Part shown: positions 1-5,361 of the stretch, piece by piece | How the letters are laid out: every line of letters begins with the position of its first letter | Numbering within the stretch: the stretch's first letter is position 1 | Assembly (NCBI GenBank): GCA_026785745.1 | Contig: JAJAZO010000256.1 | Span: 1 to 5,849 of the forward strand | From: Chitinophagaceae bacterium | GTDB lineage: Bacteria; Bacteroidota; Bacteroidia; Chitinophagales; Chitinophagaceae | Reading direction: 5' to 3' | DNA length: 5,849 nt | Translations under genes and position numbers: made by a program | The notes under the pieces: model-generated | Databases searched by the model: none | Seen by the model: only the letters and a program-made list of their open reading frames with translations | What the model was told of the DNA's origin: nothing

Positions 1-789
1 ATCAGGCAAAAAAATACTGCCTGCTACTGTGGCAACGCTGCCCCCCCTTGAATGCCCCCATGTTTGCAATGACGAATACCTGGTTCGTAAATATTTCTCA
101 ATAGAAAATATATCAGCAAAATAACGCAGGCTAAAACTCCTGTCTATGCTTACTACATAGCTGGCAATTTTTTTTACATCCAGCATTTTGGTACCATCAT
201 GAATAGCCCGGATATCATTTGCAGGGTGTACTGGTATATAAATATCGGCATTGATTTGCTTCGCCTGCCGAACAGGATCTTCCTTATCAAGCAGCCTTCT
301 TACCACCTGCCCTGATCTATTATCGCCGCTACCTGGAATATGCAAGACAGCCGTGTGGCTGTCTTTCCCAGAAGTGCTGATTTTATTAAGGTACACATAG
401 CTCTCCAGCGTATCCTTAAAAAGAACATATTTAATTTTTAAAACCCGGCCCCTGTAATAGGCTGTGGAGAGTATTCTGCAACTGTCATAAATTTTCAACA
501 GATTGAGGCTGTCAGGCAAAGTAGAATTAAAAAGGTAATTGATTAAATCATCGCTGTTTTTAACGGCAGGCCACACAAGATCCTCTTCATTAGTTATTAA
601 CGGAGAACTGAAAATATCATACATGATAACCTTATCTTCTTTGCTGAAAGAGTTATCATGATCCATCCACCTTTTAATCTTAGTTCGATTGTTATAAGCA
701 AGTAATATTACAACAAAAGAAAAGGATAAATTAAAAGCAATAAACAGGAAAATTTTGCCAACTTTTTTGTACGTCTTCTTTACTTCCAT
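1..789 (-). CDS. Membrane-anchored alpha/beta-hydrolase-like protein, 3' end cut by window edge
   Basis: An uninterrupted 263-codon frame runs from the ATG at 789 to the window edge with no stop, so the protein is C-terminally incomplete. The ATG lies one base after the aminotransferase TAA. The N-terminus has five lysines in residues 4-12 and then a hydrophobic segment at about 13-32, followed by NNRTKIKR. This is the pattern of an uncleaved signal anchor with the rest of the protein outside the cytoplasm. HIPGSGDN at 150-157 resembles the strand and oxyanion-hole turn of alpha/beta hydrolases. WGHSRGGS at 244-251 is a GxSxG nucleophile elbow, with S247 the likely catalytic serine. The spacing of about 95 residues between the two is normal. 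The expected acid and histidine residues would lie beyond the window. Substrate is unknown; an esterase or deacetylase acting on the polysaccharide made by this locus is speculation from context. A run of seven G bases encodes part of the elbow. Confidence 0.8.
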   Translation of the reverse strand, partial: MEVKKTYKKVGKIFLFIAFNLSFSFVVILLAYNNRTKIKRWMDHDNSFSKEDKVIMYDIFSSPLITNEEDLVWPAVKNSDDLINYLFNSTLPDSLNLLKIYDSCRILSTAYYRGRVLKIKYVLFKDTLESYVYLNKISTSGKDSHTAVLHIPGSGDNRSGQVVRRLLDKEDPVRQAKQINADIYIPVHPANDIRAIHDGTKMLDVKKIASYVVSIDRSFSLRYFADIFSIEKYLRTRYSSLQTWGHSRGGSVATVAGSIFLPD

Positions 790-790
790 T

Positions 791-1930
791 TTATAAATCC
801 ATTAAAGCAGCTATAACGTAATCAAAATCCTCTTTTACCATTCTGTTGTGCAAAGGTATTGACATGGATTGCTGATCTGCTATAAATGCCCCGGGAAAAT
901 CCCCTGGTTTTATTCCGTATTTATTTGCATAGGCTCCCAACATGTGTACAGCATGTGTACCAGGTCTTGTAGCAATACCTTTCTGCTGCAAGACTTCCAT
1001 TATGTCATTTCGTTTAACGGGAGAAATATTTTCGTCAATAAAAGTGACATAACTCTGCCATCCATGCTTATATCCCTGTGCCGTTACTGGTGTACGCAGC
1101 CATGAAATATTTTTTAATTTTTCCGAATAATAAGCTGCCCATAGTTCTCTTTCATCAATGAACTTGTCAAGCTTACCCAACTGGACTATTCCCAGGGCTC
1201 CCTGTAAATCAGTCATCCGGTAGTTATATCCTACAATATCAAAGGCGGCAAGGATATAAGGTTTCGGTCCATGATGCCGCTGCTCTTCCGAAATAGAGGC
1301 TCCATGATTGCGAAGCATATCTAAATGAGCAGCCATTTTATCATCATTGGTGGTAAGCATACCGCCTTCACCAGTTGTAACCGATTTTCTGGGGTGAAAA
1401 GAAAAACATCCAATATCACCTAATCCACCTGCAGGTCTTCCCCGAAGACCACTGCCTGCCGCACAAGCACCATCCTCAACTATTTTTAATTGTGGAAAAT
1501 TATCTTTTATATAATCTATGTCAGCACACAAGCCAAAAAGATGCACCGGGATAATTGCTTTTGTGCGGGGGGTTATTTTATTTGCAATCTGTGTTACGTC
1601 AATATTAAAAGTAACCGGGTCTATATCAATAAACACCGGTGTTGCATTACAATAAATTACAGCGTTGGCTGTGGATACCCAGGTAAATGCAGGAACAATC
1701 ACTTCATCGCCTTCTCCAACACCGCATGCTATTAGTGCAAGATGCAGTGCCGTTGTGCAGTTACTTACGGCCAGGGCATGTTTTACCTGGTGCCTTTCAG
1801 CAAACATCTTTTCAAACTCTTTCACTTTCGGCCCTTGTGTTATCCAGCCACTTTCAATAGGTGCCCTTAATGCTTCCCATTCTTCTACTCCCATTGAAGG
1901 AAGTGAGATGGGTATGTTTCTTTTTTCCAT
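791..1930 (-). CDS. DegT/DnrJ/EryC1/StrS-family PLP aminotransferase
   Basis: This 379-residue PLP-dependent sugar aminotransferase would transfer an amino group, usually from glutamate, to a keto nucleotide sugar. Visible landmarks are GWITQGPKVKEFE at 28-40, SNCTTALHLAL at 56-66 for the phosphate-binding turn, DEVIVPAFTWVSTANA at 75-90, the cofactor-ring aspartate D153 in VEDGACAAGS, and the Schiff-base lysine K182 in FHPRKSVTTGEGG. GYNYRMTDLQGALG at 234-247 and RPGTHAVHM at 322-330 complete the family pattern. The ATG overlaps the SDR stop codon by one base (TAATG), so translation is probably coupled, and the stop lies one base before the next ATG. Next to WlbA and WlbB homologues it is the natural candidate for the 3-amination step (WbpE/WlbC role). 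Its motifs (EDGACAAGS, DIGCFSFHPRK) differ from the EDAAQSFGA-type pattern I associate with WbpE, so a 4-amino sugar such as a perosamine-like product is the alternative. The family is certain and the substrate open. Confidence 0.92.
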   Translation of the reverse strand: MEKRNIPISLPSMGVEEWEALRAPIESGWITQGPKVKEFEKMFAERHQVKHALAVSNCTTALHLALIACGVGEGDEVIVPAFTWVSTANAVIYCNATPVFIDIDPVTFNIDVTQIANKITPRTKAIIPVHLFGLCADIDYIKDNFPQLKIVEDGACAAGSGLRGRPAGGLGDIGCFSFHPRKSVTTGEGGMLTTNDDKMAAHLDMLRNHGASISEEQRHHGPKPYILAAFDIVGYNYRMTDLQGALGIVQLGKLDKFIDERELWAAYYSEKLKNISWLRTPVTAQGYKHGWQSYVTFIDENISPVKRNDIMEVLQQKGIATRPGTHAVHMLGAYANKYGIKPGDFPGAFIADQQSMSIPLHNRMVKEDFDYVIAALMDL

Positions 1931-1932
1931 TA
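1928..1932 (-). other. TAATG stop/start overlap joining the SDR and aminotransferase genes
   Basis: On the minus strand the TAA of the SDR gene and the ATG of the aminotransferase gene share one A. With no Shine-Dalgarno sequence in the AT-rich stretch before it, this fixes the aminotransferase start and suggests termination-reinitiation coupling. Confidence 0.85.
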
Positions 1933-2907
1933 GTTTTTATTTTTTTGAGATTCTCTCCAATCTATCAATTTCTGAAGCCCTTCTTCCAGCTCATATTTAT
2001 ATTTAAAGCCTAATTCTTTTTCTGCTTTTTCTCTTGAGCCAATCCGGTTCTGTACTAATGCCCTTGCATCATCTGCGCTGTAAGGCTTGTACTGCACCTT
2101 CAATGCTGAATCCTTTAACCGCAAGATTGTATCACACAATGTTTTTATAGATGTTTGTATTTCTGTACCTACATTATAAAAACCAAACGTAGTATCCGAT
2201 GTCAATGACATTACATTACAACGGACCACATCTTCTACATATATGAAGTCATAAGCCTGGCTTCCATCACCGTTGATAACGGGTGAAACATTTTCATCAA
2301 TCTTATTCAACATAATTGGAATTACACCGGTGTAAGCTGCTGTCTGATCCTGGTTTGGACCGTATACATTCATATATCGCAAACCAATGATGGGTAAGTT
2401 ATACCTGTCATTGAATGCTGTTGCCATCGCTTCGCCAGCAATCTTTGTAGCTCCGTAAAAATTTTTATTGTTGAAAGGATGATTTTCCGTCATCGGAAGT
2501 TCTACCGCATCCCCATAAACGGATGCTGAAGAAGACCAGACTAATTTTTTGATATTATTCTTCACACAAGCTTCTAATACATTGAAAGTGCCTGCAACAT
2601 TGACATCAAAAGCAGTTCGGGGATAATCTTTACAATGCAACAACCACATGGCAGATAAACAAACTACATAATCCATTCCGTTCATGGCTTCGTTCAGAAT
2701 ATCAATTTCCCGGATGTCGCCACCATGAGGGAATAATTTACAGCGGGGATCTTTCAGGGGTTCTTCAATGTTGGTCATCTTTCCCCTTGCAAAATTATCG
2801 TAGATGATCACTTCCTTAACGGGATGTTTCAATAACTCCATTGCTACATAACTGCCGATAAAGCCGGCACCGCCAATCACCAATATTCTACTGTCTTTTA
2901 ATTCCAT
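1930..2907 (-). CDS. NAD-dependent sugar-nucleotide epimerase/dehydratase (extended SDR), substrate unknown
   Basis: This 325-residue extended short-chain dehydrogenase/reductase of the GalE/WcaG type is expected to act on a nucleotide sugar in the cytoplasm. The NAD-binding motif GGAGFIG is at 12-18. VYDN-like IIYDNFARGK lies at 35-43. SSSASVYG at 125-132 supplies the catalytic serine (S127), and Y151 with K155 (FYGATK) form the YxxxK pair. GLRYMNVYGPNQ at 175-186 and YDFIYVEDV at 219-227 are normal substrate-domain motifs. The segment after beta-4 reads CLSAMWLLHC (83-92) where GalE-type enzymes have an HLAA- or HFAG-type segment, so the enzyme belongs to a divergent subfamily and should not be called UDP-glucose 4-epimerase. 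It is not a WbpI-type 2-epimerase, which is a different fold. It starts at the ATG at 2907, 16 bases after wlbA, and its TAA overlaps the aminotransferase ATG as TAATG. A role on the same amino-uronic sugar is inferred from position only. Confidence 0.88.
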   Translation of the reverse strand: MELKDSRILVIGGAGFIGSYVAMELLKHPVKEVIIYDNFARGKMTNIEEPLKDPRCKLFPHGGDIREIDILNEAMNGMDYVVCLSAMWLLHCKDYPRTAFDVNVAGTFNVLEACVKNNIKKLVWSSSASVYGDAVELPMTENHPFNNKNFYGATKIAGEAMATAFNDRYNLPIIGLRYMNVYGPNQDQTAAYTGVIPIMLNKIDENVSPVINGDGSQAYDFIYVEDVVRCNVMSLTSDTTFGFYNVGTEIQTSIKTLCDTILRLKDSALKVQYKPYSADDARALVQNRIGSREKAEKELGFKYKYELEEGLQKLIDWRESQKNKN

Positions 2908-2923
2908 TACTATATGATTGAAG

Positions 2924-3823
2924 TTATTTTAAAGAATTTCTTATCTGGTGAACTAATTTGATAGAAGGGAGTGTTTCTGTTAACCGGAAACCATTTCCTT
3001 TCAATATTTCTTCGTAAGAATGAGTATGCAATTCTGTAAAACCTTCGCTGAATTCAAATTCATCGCCGTCCACCGTCAATGAACGGAAAGTTCTTTTGCC
3101 TGCTTTTTTAACATCATCAGGCAACGTATTGGCATCAATACTCAGGAACCAGTTCACCGACGCATTTTCTAATTCTAATCGCCCCGACGCTGTATCGGTA
3201 CTGTGTTCGTTTACAATATTTTCTTTTACATCGCCAAATATCCAAAGCAGCATATCGAAGAAGTGAACGCCGATATTAGTAGCAATGCCACCGCTTTTTT
3301 GAATATCACCTTTCCAACTGGTATGATACCAGTGTCCTCTTGAAGTGATGTAAGTGAGTTTTATATCATACTTCTTATCAGCATGGCCGTTCTTAATCCT
3401 TTCTCTTAATGCAATAACTGCGGGGTGAAGACGGAGTTGCAGAATGGTATACACTTTTTGTTTCGTTTCATCTTCAATCTCCATTAGTGCTTCCAGGTTC
3501 CAGGGGTTAAGCACAAGGGGTTTTTCACAAATCACATCCGCCCCTATCCTTAATCCAAAACGAATATGTGCATCATGCAGGTAATTAGGAGAGCAAACAG
3601 TTACGTAGTCTGTATGTGTGCCTTGTCTCTTTAGTTTTTCAATATGACGGTCGAACCTTTCAAATTCAATGAAGAAATCTGCATTGGGGAAGTAGCTATC
3701 AAGAATTCCAACTGAATCATGTTTGTCTAATGCTGCAAGTAAATTATTGTTAGTGTCTTTAATGGCTTTCATGTGGCGGGGGGCAATGTATCCACCAGCA
3801 CCAACTAAAACAAAGTTTTTCAT
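2924..3823 (-). CDS. wlbA: WlbA/WbpB-type UDP-GlcNAc-uronate 3-dehydrogenase (Gfo/Idh/MocA family)
   Basis: This 299-residue NAD-dependent oxidoreductase strongly resembles WlbA of Bordetella and WbpB of Pseudomonas. These oxidise C3 of UDP-2-acetamido-2-deoxy-glucuronate to the 3-keto sugar that an aminotransferase then uses. The N-terminal Rossmann fold has VGAGGYIAPRH at 7-17, ALDKHDSVGILDS at 31-43 and the near-signature FERFDRH at 54-60. CSPNYLHDAH at 77-86 and CEKPLVLNPWNL at 99-110, with the family's conserved lysine at K101, follow. The C-terminal domain has TSRGHWYHTSWKGD at 160-173 and GGIATNIGVHFFDM at 178-191, carrying the GxHxxD motif (H187, D190). The length is slightly short for the family, with no internal gap evident. 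The ATG at 3823 gives the expected N-terminus, directly before the glycine motif. The gene follows a 97-base gap and ends 16 bases before the SDR gene. The family is certain and the exact substrate likely. Confidence 0.92.
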   Translation of the reverse strand: MKNFVLVGAGGYIAPRHMKAIKDTNNNLLAALDKHDSVGILDSYFPNADFFIEFERFDRHIEKLKRQGTHTDYVTVCSPNYLHDAHIRFGLRIGADVICEKPLVLNPWNLEALMEIEDETKQKVYTILQLRLHPAVIALRERIKNGHADKKYDIKLTYITSRGHWYHTSWKGDIQKSGGIATNIGVHFFDMLLWIFGDVKENIVNEHSTDTASGRLELENASVNWFLSIDANTLPDDVKKAGKRTFRSLTVDGDEFEFSEGFTELHTHSYEEILKGNGFRLTETLPSIKLVHQIRNSLK

Positions 3824-3920
3824 GTGTATATTATTGCTTTAGAAATTTGTCACATGTAATTCGCCAAACATTTAGCCCAGCCTTGCAATAAACTTTATTG
3901 TGGCTCATTTCATTACAGAT
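3824..3920 (-). other. 97-base intergenic gap between the wlbB and wlbA genes
   Basis: This is the only gap longer than 16 bases in the window; other junctions range from a one-base overlap to 16 bases. It holds the inverted repeat at 3879-3905 and an AT-rich leader before the wlbA ATG with no Shine-Dalgarno sequence. I found no convincing Bacteroidota promoter (TTTG, spacer, TAnnTTTG); a lone TTTG on the operon strand, near 3866-3869, has no good -7 partner. An internal promoter is possible but not shown. Confidence 0.5.
3879..3905 (-). repeat. Inverted repeat in the wlbB-wlbA gap
   Basis: A perfect 7-base inverted repeat (CAATAAA, one central base, TTTATTG) occupies 3886-3900. It is flanked by a second complementary pair, AGCC and GGCT, at 3879-3882 and 3902-3905. 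In RNA of the operon strand it could fold into a hairpin starting 16 bases after the wlbB stop codon. No U-rich run follows, so it is a poor intrinsic terminator. It could be an mRNA processing or stability element, a weak attenuator or a protein-binding site, or it could be chance in AT-rich sequence. Confidence 0.4.
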
Positions 3921-4493
3921 TTATTTGGTTCTTGTAACCCGGTTATTATCGAGTTTATATTCTTGTCCGCTTTCCGGGCAGGTTGCTTTTCCTGCTGCAT
4001 CAAAGTTCAGTTTATGACCAAATTCACTCATCCATCCTGTATGCTTAGCAGGATTACCTACTACCAATGCAAAAGCAGGAACAGGTTTTGTTACAACAGC
4101 ACCGGCTCCTATAAAAGCAAATTCTCCAATTTCATTGCCACATACAATCGTGGCATTGGCACCGATGCTTGCTCCTTTTTTTACCAGGGTCTGCATGTAT
4201 TCATGGTTGCGCCTCACCGCACTGCGGGGGTTGAATACATTGGTAAAGACCATTGAAGGACCAAGAAATACATCATCTTCACAAATCACACCTTCATATA
4301 TAGAAACATTGTTCTGTACTCTTACATTATCACCCAGCGTAACTTTTGGCGACACCACAACATTCTGGCCGATATTGCAATTGTTACCAATTACACAGCC
4401 CGGCATAATGTGGCTGAAGTGCCACACCTTTGTTCCTTCACCTATCTGGCAGCCTTCATCTATAACAGCAGTGGAGTGGGCAAAATAGTTCAT
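3921..4493 (-). CDS. wlbB: WlbB/WbpD-type UDP-sugar 3-N-acetyltransferase
   Basis: This is a 190-residue left-handed beta-helix acyltransferase that closely resembles WlbB/WbpD. Those enzymes use acetyl-CoA to acetylate the 3-amino group of UDP-2-acetamido-3-amino-2,3-dideoxy-glucuronate. Hexapeptide turns fill residues 8-135 (for example [14 protein letters not shown] and [11 protein letters not shown]). The signature [14 protein letters not shown] at 78-91 contains N85, at the position of the family's conserved active-site asparagine, and the [14 protein letters not shown] segment at 146-159 is also typical. The C-terminal tail resembles the zinc-ribbon-like tail of relatives but keeps only one cysteine (C172). 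The ATG at 4493 is chosen because it aligns with the family start (MxYxxHxxA) and lies one base after the rfbA TGA; a TTG at 4508 would add five unsupported residues. The next gene, a WlbA homologue, supports the substrate class. FdtC/QdtC-type dTDP-amino-sugar acetyltransferases are the main alternative given rfbBA upstream, but sequence similarity to them is lower. Confidence 0.9.
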   Translation of the reverse strand: MNYFAHSTAVIDEGCQIGEGTKVWHFSHIMPGCVIGNNCNIGQNVVVSPKVTLGDNVRVQNNVSIYEGVICEDDVFLGPSMVFTNVFNPRSAVRRNHEYMQTLVKKGASIGANATIVCGNEIGEFAFIGAGAVVTKPVPAFALVVGNPAKHTGWMSEFGHKLNFDAAGKATCPESGQEYKLDNNRVTRTK

Positions 4494-4494
4494 A

Positions 4495-5358
4495 TCAGAT
4501 GGCGGCAATTTTTTTCAGGTATTCTCCGTAACCACTTTTGGCCAATCCTTCACCAAGTGTCATCAATTGTTGTTTGGTAATAAAACCATTCCGGTATGCT
4601 ACTTCCTCTATACAACCAATCTTTGTTCCCTGTCTTTTTTCAATTACTCTTACAAACTCACTGGCATCGCTGAGTGAATCGAAAGTACCGGTGTCCAACC
4701 AGGCAGTGCCTTTATCCAAAATAGAAACTTTTAGTTTTCCTTTTTGCAAATATGCTTTGTTTACATCTGTAATCTCATATTCACCTCTAACCGATGGTTG
4801 AAGGTTTTTAGCTATGTTCACCACTTCATTATCGTAAAAATATAAACCCGGCACAGCGTAGTTTGATTTGGGTTGTTTAGGTTTTTCTTCAATAGAAATA
4901 GCTTTCATATCAGCATCAAATTCTACCACCCCGTATCGCTCCGGATCAGATACCTGGTAGGCAAATACATAGCCGCCTTCTACATCGGCCAATAATCGAA
5001 GTTGCTTATCCAGACCAGTTCCATAAAATATATTATCGCCAAGTACCAGTGCCACTTTATCGTTTCCAATAAAGGAAGTTCCAATAACAAATGCCCGTGC
5101 TAATCCATTTGGAATTTCTTGTACTGCATATTCAAATTTGCAACCAACCTGACTGCCATCGCCAAGCAATCTTTTAAATTGTGCATTATCTTCCGGTGTA
5201 GTAATAATAAGCACTTCGTTAATGCCCGCCAACATCAAAACAGATAAGGGATAATAGATCATCGGCTTATCATAAATGGGCATGAGTTGTTTGGAAATAG
5301 CTTTGGTGATAGGGTACTATCTTGTACCAGATCCTCCGGCCAAAATAATTCCCTTCAT
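4495..5358 (-). pseudogene. rfbA: glucose-1-phosphate thymidylyltransferase with in-frame TAG at codon 14
   Basis: RfbA/RmlA joins glucose-1-phosphate and dTTP to give dTDP-glucose, the first step of the dTDP-sugar pathway. Read from the ATG at 5358, the frame gives MKGIILAGGSGTR, then TAG, then [18 protein letters not shown], and continues without a break to TGA at 4495. The total of 287 codons before the stop is the normal family length. The TAG replaces the leucine of the GxGTRLYP nucleotide-binding loop. Other key parts are intact: Q80 and G85 of the base-binding segment, LVLGDN with metal-binding D108, EEKP at 157-160 and WLDTG with D222. Residue 88 is Arg where many homologues have Gln (GLAQAF). 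Re-initiation at the ATG at 5283 would give 262 residues without the G-loop, probably inactive. The gene follows rfbB by three bases. A real nonsense mutation, a sequencing error and stop-codon readthrough are all possible; the intact remainder argues that the lesion is recent or artefactual. Confidence 0.88.
5317..5319 (-). other. In-frame TAG codon in the rfbA nucleotide-binding loop
   Basis: Codon 14 of rfbA, counted from the ATG at 5358, is TAG between AGA (Arg13) and TAC (Tyr15). The family has leucine here (GTRLYP). A single base change from TTG would produce it. The six visible true terminators in the window are TAA (five) and TGA (one), so TAG is not used as a stop by any neighbouring gene. 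Confidence 0.95.
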
Positions 5359-5361
5359 AGC

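Noticed and set aside
941..960. Direct repeat of CATGTGTAC, two copies two bases apart
   Set aside because: It encodes the conserved RPGTHAVHM segment of the aminotransferase (codons for T-H-A-V-H-M), so protein constraint explains it.
3824..3875. Possible Bacteroidota promoter upstream of the wlbA homologue
   Set aside because: One TTTG is present on the operon strand, but no TAnnTTTG follows at the right spacing.
3879..3905. Intrinsic terminator after the acetyltransferase gene
   Set aside because: The potential hairpin is AT-rich with a mismatched lower stem and is not followed by a U run on the operon strand.
4494..4508. TTG at 4508 as an upstream start for the acetyltransferase
   Set aside because: The ATG at 4493 aligns with the family N-terminus and sits one base after the rfbA stop; the extra five residues have no family support.
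869..4801. Several plus-strand open frames of about 80-120 codons inside the minus-strand genes
   Set aside because: Each lies opposite a well-conserved minus-strand gene, and their translations show no domain, low-complexity Cys/Ser-rich content and no sensible spacing. They are antisense shadows.
5313..5328. Inverted repeat GTACC/GGTAC flanking the rfbA TAG codon
   Set aside because: The arms are only five bases and are codons of the conserved GTRLYP motif; there is no reason to see a recoding stem-loop or operator.
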